Source of the DNA: a virus
IMG/VR virus record: IMGVR_UViG_3300025853_000174
Span: 1 to 44,758 of that record
Length of the DNA stretch: 44,758 nucleotides
Strand: one strand, 5' to 3'
Below, one piece after another: positions 4,620-10,975 of this stretch. A program made the position numbers and the translations under genes. The notes below the pieces were generated by a model. That model saw only the letters and a program-made list of their open reading frames with translations. It was not told the origin of the DNA and did no database searches. Position 1 is the stretch's first letter. Each line of letters opens with the position of its first letter.

Positions 4620-4752
4620 GATCCATGAAGCCTGGTGCGTAGCAAACGGCTACAAGCGTCAAGCGACAAGCTGCGACATTTTGACGCAGGACAATTTGCC
4701 TGTTTACAAAAGTTCGGATTACAAAGCGTCAAGCGTCAAGCGACAAGCGTCG
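4552..4752 (+). repeat. CAAGCGTCAAGCGACAAGC repeat cluster
   Basis: Three blocks of the 7-base unit: 4552-4599, 4652-4690 (ending in the imperfect palindrome CTGCGACATTTTGACGCAG at 4671-4689) and 4724-4752. Plus-strand blocks overlap the end of the 55-aa gene; the last block encodes, on the minus strand, the C-terminus of the VRR-NUC protein. 4620-4718 between them has no convincing gene. Confidence 0.8.
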
Positions 4753-5081
4753 TAACCGGTGGCACAGGGGGCCTGAGTCAGGCCTCCGGCTACCAGATTC
4801 CGGATTCTTTTGCCCTCATAAAGTTTTGGAAGCATGCAAGAGGCATCCAAAACCATAATAAATGTATTCTCAGGATGCTTCACATGGAAGGCTATTTGGT
4901 GTGGGGAAAATTTAATTTTATTTGTTTTTGTATACTTTAATTCAACAGTGAAAAAGTGGCCGCTATTATTATAGCCCAATAAGTCGGGAGTACCAGGAAC
5001 ACTAAGGTTTTCAATCCTAATCCAGGATATTTCAGTAAGATTTCTTTTAACTTGTGCATAAAATTTAGTCTCAGGTTTCAT
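4719..5081 (-). CDS. VRR-NUC type PD-(D/E)XK nuclease
   Basis: About 120 residues from the ATG at 5081; a TTG at 5096 is an alternative start. It shows the VRR-NUC core: GTPDLLGY followed by FFTVELKYTK (the D...ExK catalytic triad), then SPHQIAFH. Stand-alone VRR-NUC proteins are Holliday-junction or flap nucleases, common in phages for recombination or DNA processing. The last residues (CRLTLDAL) are the reverse translation of the CAAGC heptad repeats, beyond the conserved domain, so the natural C-terminus has been replaced or extended by repeat DNA. A 15-base palindrome GGCCTGAGTCAGGCC (4770-4784) lies in the same tail region. Confidence 0.85.
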   Translation of the reverse strand: MKPETKFYAQVKRNLTEISWIRIENLSVPGTPDLLGYNNSGHFFTVELKYTKTNKIKFSPHQIAFHVKHPENTFIMVLDASCMLPKLYEGKRIRNLVAGGLTQAPCATGYDACRLTLDAL

Positions 5082-5102
5082 TGGTTTTTCACACAAACAT
5101 GC

Positions 5103-5327
5103 TTAACCAATTTTTTTCAAAACCTTACCCATATTCCATGTTTCAGCTTGAACTGTGAAGACTAATCGATGTGACTCTCTAGATCCCAATAGTTTATTTT
5201 CAAGAAGTTGTAAAGAATTAATATCATAATATTTACCATCGGGTAAACAAACTTGAACACGAGCACCCTGTGCTGTTTCCTGTTTCAACATTTTATCTAG
5301 GACTTGTCTAAGTAATTTTCCTTGCAT
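5103..5327 (-). CDS. Hypothetical protein, 74 aa
   Basis: A 74-residue soluble protein (MQGKLLRQVLDKMLKQETAQG...). An N-terminal helix is followed by beta-like segments (ARVQVCLPDGKYYDI, HRLVFTV) and a short C-terminal helix. No family recognised. It lies directly upstream of the VRR-NUC gene (TAA at 5103, 21 bases to the ATG), forming a two-gene unit. Its leader contains the multi-stem element 5341-5401, which ends 13 bases before the ATG on this strand. Confidence 0.7.
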   Translation of the reverse strand: MQGKLLRQVLDKMLKQETAQGARVQVCLPDGKYYDINSLQLLENKLLGSRESHRLVFTVQAETWNMGKVLKKIG

Positions 5328-5340
5328 AATTTCTTTTTTA

Positions 5341-5401
5341 ATATGGGGCCCCAGTATCAGTTGAGGGAGTAAATCTCAAGGTCGTAAGCCGAACCCCATA
5401 T
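5341..5401. ncRNA. Multi-stem element between divergent genes
   Basis: ATATGGGG (5341-5348) pairs with CCCCATAT (5394-5401); inside, TTGAG (5361-5365) pairs with CTCAA (5375-5379), and GGT...ACC can add a third stem. GC-rich, conserved-looking loops in an AT-rich spacer suggest a structured leader (for the minus-strand 74-aa gene) or a terminator. The strand is not settled. Confidence 0.5.
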
Positions 5402-5419
5402 AACGGTAAAAACAAAACA

Positions 5420-5467
5420 TTGTTAGGTTAACCAGAATACTATTGTTATAATATTTTACCCTAACAA
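5420..5467 (+). promoter_or_regulatory. Probable promoter region with inverted repeat
   Basis: TTGTTAGG (5420-5427) and CCTAACAA (5460-5467) form perfect 8-base arms flanking TATAAT (5447-5452). A promoter framed by an operator-like inverted repeat for the two-gene plus-strand unit 5517-6271 is the simplest reading. There is no TGCGACA box here. Confidence 0.5.
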
Positions 5468-5516
5468 CAGTTGATATATTATTATTGTTGTGCTAAAAGT
5501 CAATAGAGGAACAACT

Positions 5517-5753
5517 ATGACACAACGTGAAAAAGGTAGAACATTTGATGGTATTTCAAGACCTTCAAGTGATAATTACAGAAAAAACTTTGATAGAATA
5601 TTTAAAAATCCTGTAGCAAAAGAAGTTAGAACACCAAAATTTAAATCAAAAGTAATAGAAGATAAAACTAAGTATAATAGAAAAAAAGAAAAAACTTTTC
5701 ATGAAATGGCTATGGAAGGTTATGAATCAGAAAAAAAAATGTATGAGGAATAA
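5517..5753 (+). CDS. Hypothetical protein, 78 aa, upstream of small terminase
   Basis: I start at the ATG at 5517, which follows AGAGGAAC; an in-frame extension to 5490 is possible but poorly supported. The protein is very basic and hydrophilic (MTQREKGRTFDGISRPSSD...), with a Lys-rich centre and a helical, acidic C-terminus. No family recognised. The stop overlaps the next start (TAATG), so it is translationally coupled to the small terminase, and a packaging-related or DNA-binding role is plausible (inference). Confidence 0.7.
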   Translation: MTQREKGRTFDGISRPSSDNYRKNFDRIFKNPVAKEVRTPKFKSKVIEDKTKYNRKKEKTFHEMAMEGYESEKKMYEE

Positions 5754-6271
5754 TGGGATTACCTAAAAAACTGACAGAACAACAGATTAGATTTGCTAAT
5801 TTATTAATATCTGAAGAGGGTAGAAAAACTGCTACTCAATGTGCAATAGAAGCAGGTTATTCAAAAGAATCAGCAAGACACTCAGCTAGTGTATTACAAA
5901 ATCCTAAACATTATCCATTAGTTGTTCAATATATTGGTGAACTTAGGACTGAATGGCAAAAACAATTTGAAGTTACTTTTGGAAATCATATTGCAGAATT
6001 AGCTAAATTAAGAAATGAAGCTAGAGATAAAAAAGCATGGTCAGCTGCAGTTAATGCAGAGGTAGCAAGAGGGAAAGCTGCAGGGCTTTATATTGAGCAA
6101 AAGATAATTCGAACTGGTAAACTAGAAGACCTGTCAACAGAAGAACTAGAATTAAGAATGAAACAAATAATTGATGATTATAGTCCAATACTAGAAGGTG
6201 TAGAATTTGAAGAGTTGAAAGAAAAAGTAAAAGAAACACCAAAAAGAAAAAAAACAGATTCATTAAATTAA
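5753..6271 (+). CDS. terS: Terminase small subunit
   Basis: 172 residues. The N-terminal part fits the Terminase_2 small-subunit family: LTEQQIRFANLLI (7-19), then a helix-turn-helix ATQCAIEAGYSKESARHSAS. The middle is a helical oligomerisation region and the C-terminus is Lys-rich. Small terminases recognise viral DNA and activate the large-subunit packaging ATPase. Here the gene sits alone with the 78-aa ORF on the plus strand, far from the minus-strand virion operon, and the large subunit is not in the window. It converges on the 6273 gene, with only one base between stops. Confidence 0.85.
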   Translation: MGLPKKLTEQQIRFANLLISEEGRKTATQCAIEAGYSKESARHSASVLQNPKHYPLVVQYIGELRTEWQKQFEVTFGNHIAELAKLRNEARDKKAWSAAVNAEVARGKAAGLYIEQKIIRTGKLEDLSTEELELRMKQIIDDYSPILEGVEFEELKEKVKETPKRKKTDSLN

Positions 6272-6272
6272 T

Positions 6273-6590
6273 TTATTTTAATTTTTTAATAGATTCAATT
6301 ACAGCAGTTGGAATAATAGTTGTATTACCAATACTATCAAAGGTAGGCTTGTCTTTTGTTTTTATATAATCTGTGAATATTCTAGTAACACCATTTTTTT
6401 GACTTACAAGATAACCTTTTGATACACATGTTGGTAATTTTTCTTTATTTAAAGATTTAGTATCTGACCAGCCCGCATCACCTTCGATATCAAGCCATTC
6501 TATTTCTACAAATGGATATGCTTCAATTTTATTTCCTAAAGATTTTGTATTGAGAGGAATAGTTTTTCTATTTTTTTTCTTACGTCTCAT
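6273..6590 (-). CDS. Hypothetical protein, 105 aa
   Basis: Start chosen at ATG 6590, which has an ideal SD (AAGGAG, 6 bases upstream); the open frame to 6620 includes that SD. N-terminus very basic (MRRKKKNRKTIPLN), then a compact beta-rich domain with EIEWLDIEGDAGW and a C-terminal helix (IPTAVIESIKKLK). The aromatic EWxD-x4-GDAxW pattern resembles small phage proteins that have been found in many marine genomes, but I cannot name a function. The upstream 300 bases hold repeated TGTTCC motifs and hairpins, so it may be specially regulated. Confidence 0.75.
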   Translation of the reverse strand: MRRKKKNRKTIPLNTKSLGNKIEAYPFVEIEWLDIEGDAGWSDTKSLNKEKLPTCVSKGYLVSQKNGVTRIFTDYIKTKDKPTFDSIGNTTIIPTAVIESIKKLK

Positions 6591-6666
6591 TTGTTTTCTC
6601 CTTATACTATTTTTTAGCATACTTTTTTTATAAAAAAAGATAAAATACTATCTCTAAATTGGGTCT

Positions 6667-6879
6667 CTCAGAACAGAAATAAACGTTGATATATAACACT
6701 TTTTAAAAAGTGTATGTTCTAAAAGTGTTGATACACTTATGTTCTAGATGTTCTGAGCTGTAAACTGCATTTTATTCAATAATTTCAATAGTTTGTTCCA
6801 TTGTTCCAATGTTCCAGTGTTTATAAAATTTAAAAAAAATAAAATATCATTTGCTAAAAATATACCTATGGGTGGAACA
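6667..6879. promoter_or_regulatory. Iteron-like TGTTCC/TGTTCT region
   Basis: This 333-base gap (6591-6923) holds: CTCAGAACA (6667-6675) matched by TGTTCTGAG (6749-6757); an 18-base perfect palindrome ACACTTTTTAAAAAGTGT (6696-6713); hairpin AAGTGT-TGAT-ACACTT (6723-6738) flanked by direct repeats TATGTTCTA (6713-6721, 6738-6746); three tandem 8-mers TGTTCCAN (6794-6817); and an inverted copy TGGAACA (6873-6879). It resembles an operator array or replication origin. No gene is supported. Confidence 0.6.
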
Positions 6880-6923
6880 TGAACCCTGGAGCCGGATGCC
6901 TGATACAAAGTAGTAAACATATA

Positions 6924-7631
6924 TTAACTAGCTTCTTGCCCCACTTTGGACACTTTTTGGCCATAATATTCATCAACTCTTCTAAGCCATTGCCAAACAT
7001 ATCTATTAAACTCACGACCTTCAATTACAAATTTTTGAAATTGTTTGTCTTTAGTACACATTAAAACAACACCTTTGTTAATTTTACTACCATATACAGT
7101 GTTATGAGCCATGGCATATGCCACAAGTTGTACAAAATAATCTTCAACCCACTCACGTTTTTTAAATTTGTTAGATTGTTTAAAATCTACTATAGCTTCA
7201 GAGCCTTCATACACCCCAACTAGGTCAGTAGCCCCGGCGTACAGTCCAGGATAGTACAAAGCCACTTCAGACCCCCATATTTCGTCCATACAGCCCTCTA
7301 GACCCTCATTGTAAATAATTTCGGCCATTGCACCTGCTTGAACCCCAATATCGCTTAAATCAGCGTGTCTTGCCTCTAATAGATAAGACTCAATTATATG
7401 GTGCATAATTGATCCACGATTAGCTGCAGTGTTTTTAATGTGTTCAGCGTTGTCAGATCCAACTCTTTTCATCCAATTCTGTAAACTAGCTTTCTTTTCT
7501 TCAGACTGTGTAGCCTGTAAGATTGTAGTCACAGATGGTAGTTTCTCTTCATTAATAATATAATGACGTTGGCCTTCTATAGCTTCTCTTATTGTCTTAG
7601 GATACTTAAACTTTTTATTCCACTTTATCAT
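6924..7631 (-). CDS. PD-(D/E)XK exonuclease (RecB/Cas4-like)
   Basis: 235 residues with the order of motifs of the RecB-like nuclease superfamily: RGSIMHHIIE (72-81, the conserved His), GATDLVGVYEG (133-143, catalytic Asp), AIVDFKQSNK (146-155, DxK pair) and QLVAYAMAH (168-176, motif QxxxY). Enzymes of this type degrade DNA ends 5' to 3' or process recombination intermediates; phages use them for recombination or host DNA breakdown. It starts within the end of the upstream 129-aa gene (17-base overlap) at the end of the large minus-strand middle operon. Confidence 0.85.
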   Translation of the reverse strand: MIKWNKKFKYPKTIREAIEGQRHYIINEEKLPSVTTILQATQSEEKKASLQNWMKRVGSDNAEHIKNTAANRGSIMHHIIESYLLEARHADLSDIGVQAGAMAEIIYNEGLEGCMDEIWGSEVALYYPGLYAGATDLVGVYEGSEAIVDFKQSNKFKKREWVEDYFVQLVAYAMAHNTVYGSKINKGVVLMCTKDKQFQKFVIEGREFNRYVWQWLRRVDEYYGQKVSKVGQEAS

Positions 7632-8004
7632 CGATTGCTTTCTGTATGTTGTTAATAATTTTTTCAGATTTTTCTATAGCTTTTTCTGTTGCTTCAAACT
7701 CCATTTCACATTCTTTAACTAATCTTTTTAGTTCCCAATATGATTCTATTAAAAAGTTATAACCTTGCCATTTTAATTTTATAAAACCTATTGGATCTAT
7801 TATAAAAGCTGCAGTTTGTGCTCCAATATGTACATACCATGGAAATTTTCTAATTTTAATAAATTTTTTTACATGTCTTACACAATCTTGATAATCTTTT
7901 GTTAGTGGAAGGTAGTAGTCTTCTCTAACTTCATCTAAATATAATTCAGCTTTTCTATTTTTTACAATTAAATCTAGTTTAATTTTGGATAAGTCTATTG
8001 TCAT
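7615..8004 (-). CDS. Hypothetical protein with C-terminal coiled coil, 129 aa
   Basis: 129 residues. The N-terminal half is mixed alpha/beta with a hydrophobic section around residues 55-75 (WYVHIGAQTAAFIIDPIGF) that is not long enough to be a clear membrane segment. From residue 88 onwards it is a charged coiled coil (ELKRLVKECEMEFEATEKAI...). No family recognised. It overlaps the nuclease gene downstream by 17 bases and abuts the HNH gene upstream, so it is likely co-translated with the nuclease; a partner or regulator role would be speculation. Confidence 0.65.
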   Translation of the reverse strand: MTIDLSKIKLDLIVKNRKAELYLDEVREDYYLPLTKDYQDCVRHVKKFIKIRKFPWYVHIGAQTAAFIIDPIGFIKLKWQGYNFLIESYWELKRLVKECEMEFEATEKAIEKSEKIINNIQKAIDDKVE

Positions 8005-8005
8005 A

Positions 8006-8635
8006 TTATATTAACCGCGATCCTTTCTTGGCATTTTCTTCTCCCCACATGGGTTGAAGGTTAGTGTAATGAAAACAAATTTCCTGTTGTTTAGGATCAG
8101 AAAAATCAAAATTAGCACAAGCTATTATATGATCTACATGCCAAACTCCGTAATTATCCCAATTCATTCCGTCTTCAAATTTATTTTCTAAATGTTTTTT
8201 TAACTGTTCTAAAGTACATCCTGTTAATTTTAATGTTGAATTTGATTTTTTGTGTTTTTTCAAAACAGTCCATAATCTACTTCTTAAATTTTTAATTAAA
8301 CCATACGTAGGATCAATTTTTCTTTTATTTTTTTCCCAATTATTTAAATATTTTCTAATATGTTCCCTATTATTTTCTATAAATTTTAATTTTCTTATTC
8401 TTGCTTTTGCTTTATTTCCTGGTTTTTCTAAATATTTTCTGTGTAATTCTTTTATTTTTTCTGGATTTTTCTTTGCGTATTTTTTAGAGTGCTCTCTTTT
8501 ACATAATACACATATTTTATAATTATAAGGACCAAATTTTTTACCATTTTTTTTTTTATACTCTGTTTTTATAACAAATAATTCACTATTATTTTCAGAA
8601 TTTATATTATGTTTTTTACAATGTTTATATTTCAT
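8006..8635 (-). CDS. HNH endonuclease
   Basis: 209 residues. The C-terminal third carries the HNH signature: VWHVDHIIAC (164-173), N192 in YTNLQPMW and N201-A-K. An upstream C42-x-x-C45 pair plus early His/Cys (CKKHN) may bind a structural zinc, and the Lys-rich helical middle would bind DNA. It may be a free-standing homing-type endonuclease inserted in the operon, or a packaging-associated nicking enzyme; the distance from terminase genes favours the former. Its extreme Lys and AT content matches the surrounding sequence. Overlaps the upstream 79-aa gene by 11 bases. Confidence 0.85.
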   Translation of the reverse strand: MKYKHCKKHNINSENNSELFVIKTEYKKKNGKKFGPYNYKICVLCKREHSKKYAKKNPEKIKELHRKYLEKPGNKAKARIRKLKFIENNREHIRKYLNNWEKNKRKIDPTYGLIKNLRSRLWTVLKKHKKSNSTLKLTGCTLEQLKKHLENKFEDGMNWDNYGVWHVDHIIACANFDFSDPKQQEICFHYTNLQPMWGEENAKKGSRLI

Positions 8636-8864
8636 TTTCTATAACTTCAAATTTTCCATCTCTCCAAACAATAGCATGATTAGTATTTTTAATTATATTA
8701 TATTGCCAAGACATAGCTTCAATAATTTTACCTCGTTTTAATTCTTTACCGTACTTAAAATTTTTTGATAAAGTTTTTAACTTATCAGAAGCTTCTCTTG
8801 GTATATTTACAAAATCATATTGTAATTTTCTAAAATGATAATCTGAATATTTTTTAGCAGGCAT
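8625..8864 (-). CDS. Hypothetical protein, 79 aa (possible ribbon-helix-helix)
   Basis: 79 residues, basic. The stretch FVNIPREASDKLKTLSKNF followed by a second helix (RGKIIEAMSWQYNII) has the strand-helix-helix spacing of MetJ/Arc-type DNA-binding proteins, but the match is by eye only. A short beta-hairpin C-terminus (HAIVWRDGKFEVI) follows. It overlaps both neighbours by 11 bases in the tightly packed minus-strand operon, which argues for coupled translation. A second possible RHH protein is encoded close by at 9399-9578. Confidence 0.6.
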   Translation of the reverse strand: MPAKKYSDYHFRKLQYDFVNIPREASDKLKTLSKNFKYGKELKRGKIIEAMSWQYNIIKNTNHAIVWRDGKFEVIENEI

Positions 8865-9162
8865 TATTATCTTTCGTAGATTCTCTTAGTTTCTTTTGTA
8901 AGAATACTTTTTGTTTTTGAAGCATTCTAATTTTACTAATAAGACTTTTAACTAAATCTCTAGTTAATAAAGAAGATTTTTTATATAATATTCTTTGAAT
9001 TTTATTTTGTTCTTTTACTTTATCTAGTTCCATAGGTATTGCTCCTTCACTATTACACATTGGACATTGAACTATTCCATCTCTTTGATCTTCCACTGAT
9101 CTCTTTATCTTTATGTAGCCATTCCCCTGACATCGCGGGCATACTCGTTTCCCTTTTTTCAT
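8854..9162 (-). CDS. DnaJ-type zinc-finger protein, 102 aa
   Basis: Two CxxCxxxG modules, CPRCQGNG (8-15) and CPMCNSEG (33-40), match the cysteine repeats of the DnaJ central zinc finger; together they can bind one zinc. The rest (50-100) is a basic helical or coiled-coil region. Such DnaJ-zinc-finger-only proteins are frequent in phages and assumed to be nucleic-acid or protein binding; no reaction is known. The ATG has a strong SD (AAGGAG) although it lies 110 bases inside the upstream gene in another frame. Confidence 0.75.
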   Translation of the reverse strand: MKKGKRVCPRCQGNGYIKIKRSVEDQRDGIVQCPMCNSEGAIPMELDKVKEQNKIQRILYKKSSLLTRDLVKSLISKIRMLQKQKVFLQKKLRESTKDNNAC

Positions 9163-9430
9163 ATTTCTCCTTTAGTTTTTCTATTGCTTTAAATACTTTC
9201 TTTTTAACTATCGAATGTTCTAACTGAGCAAACTCACATATTAATTTAAAATCTTCATGGTGAAACCACATTTCTTCTAAACAATATGCTTTTCTATTCC
9301 ATTGATATTGAAGTTTCTTTTTTTTAATAAGATCTTCAATACCTACAATTAAAACATTACGCCATAAATCTCTAACAGGATCTTTTTTTTCGTAGAGATT
9401 AACTGTTTTCAGTCTTTCTAAGTTTACCAT
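9053..9430 (-). CDS. Conserved phage hypothetical protein, 125 aa
   Basis: 125 residues. The order DPVRDLWRNVLIVGIEDL, then MWFHHEDFKLICEFAQLEHSIVKKKV (split here for reading: WFHHEDF, LICEFAQLE, IVKKKV) matches a widespread phage family with the pattern LWRAVL...WF.S.DF..VC.LAGL....V, usually found among replication genes and of unknown function. Everything after residue 89 overlaps the start of the zinc-finger gene in a different frame and looks non-conserved, so the functional domain is probably residues 10-90. Confidence 0.7.
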   Translation of the reverse strand: MVNLERLKTVNLYEKKDPVRDLWRNVLIVGIEDLIKKKKLQYQWNRKAYCLEEMWFHHEDFKLICEFAQLEHSIVKKKVFKAIEKLKEKYEKRETSMPAMSGEWLHKDKEISGRSKRWNSSMSNV

Positions 9431-9578
9431 TTAGTTTTCTCGCTTTCTCATTTATTAATATATCTAAAGCTTTTGCTCTAGACACTGATACTTCAGGAAC
9501 AATAATTTTCCTAATGCTGTCTAACTTGTCGCAACTATCATGTGACAGTGCTACAGATTTATATTTTCTTATATCCAT
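9399..9578 (-). CDS. Putative ribbon-helix-helix regulator, 59 aa
   Basis: A 59-residue ORF: MDIRKYKSVALSHDSCDKLD, followed by a Ser/Ala/Lys-rich second helix ending KALDILINEKARKL. A short beta strand (KSVALS) followed by two helices separated by a V-S-V-S turn is the Arc/MetJ/CopG layout; proteins of this size dimerise and bind operators. It is the first gene of this sub-operon after the divergent signal-peptide gene, a typical place for a regulator. Its 3' end overlaps the 125-aa gene start by 32 bases. Confidence 0.65.
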   Translation of the reverse strand: MDIRKYKSVALSHDSCDKLDSIRKIIVPEVSVSRAKALDILINEKARKLNGKLRKTENS

Positions 9579-9651
9579 TTTTATGTTACTTTCGTTTGTA
9601 TTTTATAAATAATAATATAAGATAGTTATATTTAATTACAAGGGTTAGTCA

Positions 9652-9918
9652 ATGAAGTTTTTTTTAACATTATATATATGTTCAGTTGTGTCGCAACAAT
9701 GTGCTGAAGTTCCATTTGAAAAACATGAATACAAAAGGTTTTATGGTACACATTATGCCTGTGTTCAAAAAGGACTCGGTGAGTCTTATGGTATATTATT
9801 TGATGGCGATTTATTTGCAGCAGATCAAGTAGAGTCTTTAGAATTATATCCTAAATTTATGTGTGAAAAAACAGATAATAAGCAGAAGACAGACAATGAA
9901 CAGAAGCCTGAGGCCTGA
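9652..9918 (+). CDS. Small exported protein with signal peptide, 88 aa
   Basis: A lone plus-strand gene. It begins with a short hydrophobic signal-like segment (MKFFLTLYICSVVSQQC), followed by a small domain with further Cys (C18, C37, C71) that could form disulphides in the periplasm, and a hydrophilic Lys/Glu/Asn tail (KTDNKQKTDNEQKPEA). The ATG follows AAGGG. Small secreted phage proteins may act in superinfection exclusion or lysis timing, but no family or function is recognised. It converges with the minus-strand 45-aa gene, leaving 5 bases between stops. Confidence 0.65.
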   Translation: MKFFLTLYICSVVSQQCAEVPFEKHEYKRFYGTHYACVQKGLGESYGILFDGDLFAADQVESLELYPKFMCEKTDNKQKTDNEQKPEA

Positions 9919-9923
9919 TTCTT

Positions 9924-10061
9924 TTAGCCTTTACCTTGGCCTTTATAACGCTTAGTACGCTTCTGTCTTTTTTCGTTTTTATTTAATGATTTTTTATGTT
10001 TTCGAGGTCCTCTTTTTTTAGGCTGATCTCTAGTTTCAAATGATTTAAATTTTTTAGCCAT
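9924..10061 (-). CDS. Highly basic 45-aa protein
   Basis: A 45-residue ORF, MAKKFKSFETRDQPKKRGPR..., with almost half of its residues Lys or Arg and a Gly-Lys tail. No hydrophobic core, so it is probably disordered and binds nucleic acid. The start overlaps the stop of the zinc-ribbon gene (TAATG), showing it belongs to the operon. Short basic proteins of this type recur in marine phages without a known function. Confidence 0.65.
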   Translation of the reverse strand: MAKKFKSFETRDQPKKRGPRKHKKSLNKNEKRQKRTKRYKGQGKG

Positions 10062-10288
10062 TATTTAATATAATTTTCTTTAATCCATTTTTTATCAGAA
10101 GCATCTAATCTTAGATATCTAATTCTACCATTGATATGTTGTTTAGTATCATGACCACAATTAGTACATCTGTAAAATTCTGAAACAATCGCAACTAAAA
10201 TAGTTTCTTCTTCACACTCTTCACATACACCATGTACTGTATCTATTTTTTGAAATAATTTTATCGTTTTCTTATCTATTATACTCAT
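10061..10288 (-). CDS. Zinc-ribbon protein, 75 aa
   Basis: 75 residues with C22-x-x-C25 (CEEC) and C41-x-x-C44 (CTNC) spaced 15 residues apart around a beta segment (ETILVAIVSEFYR): a classic zinc ribbon as in transcription factors and phage regulators. The C-terminal part is basic and aromatic. Possible roles are binding to host RNA polymerase or DNA; not decidable here. It starts 4 bases before the end of the upstream endolysin gene and couples by TAATG to the basic 45-aa gene. Confidence 0.75.
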   Translation of the reverse strand: MSIIDKKTIKLFQKIDTVHGVCEECEEETILVAIVSEFYRCTNCGHDTKQHINGRIRYLRLDASDKKWIKENYIK

Positions 10289-10761
10289 ATCAAATCTACT
10301 GCTTTTCCTATAATTGGTTTGTATTTAGTTTTCTTCTCTTCTCTGTAGGCTCTAATGTATTGATGTCTAGGATGAAATGGTACATAACTTGCATGAATCC
10401 ATCCGCTGTTGGGTTGTCCAGGTGTGTAATACTCGAGAATCAGCTGATCCGTCTCAAGGTTTTGTTTTATCCAATCAGCAACTTCAGCATTGTCAACTCC
10501 AAGACATTCAAAATCAACCGCCTCAGCTTTGCAGTGCTGCGAATTAATTGAGCTGCCAATTGCAATACAAAGTTCTGGTGAACGGTATCCTGACGTCACC
10601 TTAACTCTACCAAATTGATCTCGTACCGGCTGTAAAATATTTTCACACAGCATTTTTAATTTATCTATTTGATCAGCGTTAGGTTCGTTATCAATACCCC
10701 TACGTATAGCTGTATCTGATTTGGTTAATTCTTGAAGGGAAAAATTTCGACTAAGATTCAT
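10285..10761 (-). CDS. M15 peptidase endolysin (L-Ala-D-Glu / D-Ala-D-Ala type)
   Basis: 158 residues, the usual length of the Peptidase_M15_3 family. Visible motifs: SGYRSPELC (57-65), SQH at 74-76 with H76, then AVDFE with D83, and WIHASY with H123; H76, D83 and H123 are the zinc ligands. These enzymes cleave peptide cross-links of peptidoglycan at the end of infection. It has no signal peptide, so it needs a holin or one of the neighbouring membrane proteins for access to the wall. Upstream genes encode three small membrane proteins, making this the lysis cluster. Confidence 0.9.
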   Translation of the reverse strand: MNLSRNFSLQELTKSDTAIRRGIDNEPNADQIDKLKMLCENILQPVRDQFGRVKVTSGYRSPELCIAIGSSINSQHCKAEAVDFECLGVDNAEVADWIKQNLETDQLILEYYTPGQPNSGWIHASYVPFHPRHQYIRAYREEKKTKYKPIIGKAVDLI

Positions 10762-10975
10762 TTACAATTTTTTTAATAGCTTTAGATCCATCTATATTTT
10801 CTTCTAGTTCTGCTTTTACTTTTCCGCATTTGTATTCAATATTATCACTTGCATCACGTTCTGCAACCCTCTTTCCTTTAAGACAATCACTCATTGCAGG
10901 CTGTATTCTATGCTCTGTAAGTTCTCCTGCTACAAACATACAAAGAGCTACTACACTACTGATGACCGTTTCCAT
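10751..10975 (-). CDS. Small membrane-anchored protein, lysis cluster, 74 aa
   Basis: 74 residues: an N-terminal hydrophobic segment (residues 3-17, VISSVVALCMFVAGE) followed by a soluble charged domain with two cysteines (C31, C50). One membrane anchor plus a periplasm-sized Cys-containing domain next to an endolysin resembles an inner-membrane spanin or lysis regulator, but no sequence family is recognised. Overlaps the endolysin gene by 11 bases and the 121-aa gene by 20 bases. Confidence 0.6.
   Translation of the reverse strand: METVISSVVALCMFVAGELTEHRIQPAMSDCLKGKRVAERDASDNIEYKCGKVKAELEENIDGSKAIKKIVNES

Noticed and set aside
3698-4752. CAAGC repeats as a CRISPR array
   Set aside because: Units are 7 bases, contiguous and variable, with no unique spacers of constant length and no cas genes.
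4770-4784. GGCCTGAGTCAGGCC palindrome as a terminator
   Set aside because: No T-run on either side, and it is inside the VRR-NUC reading frame; noted only with that gene.
4635-4940. Plus-strand frames over the repeat cluster
   Set aside because: They run antisense to the VRR-NUC gene and consist partly of repeat translations; no SD or conserved sequence.
6879-7064. Plus-strand frame of 61 codons before the PD-(D/E)XK gene
   Set aside because: It overlaps the conserved nuclease gene end in antisense and has no SD.
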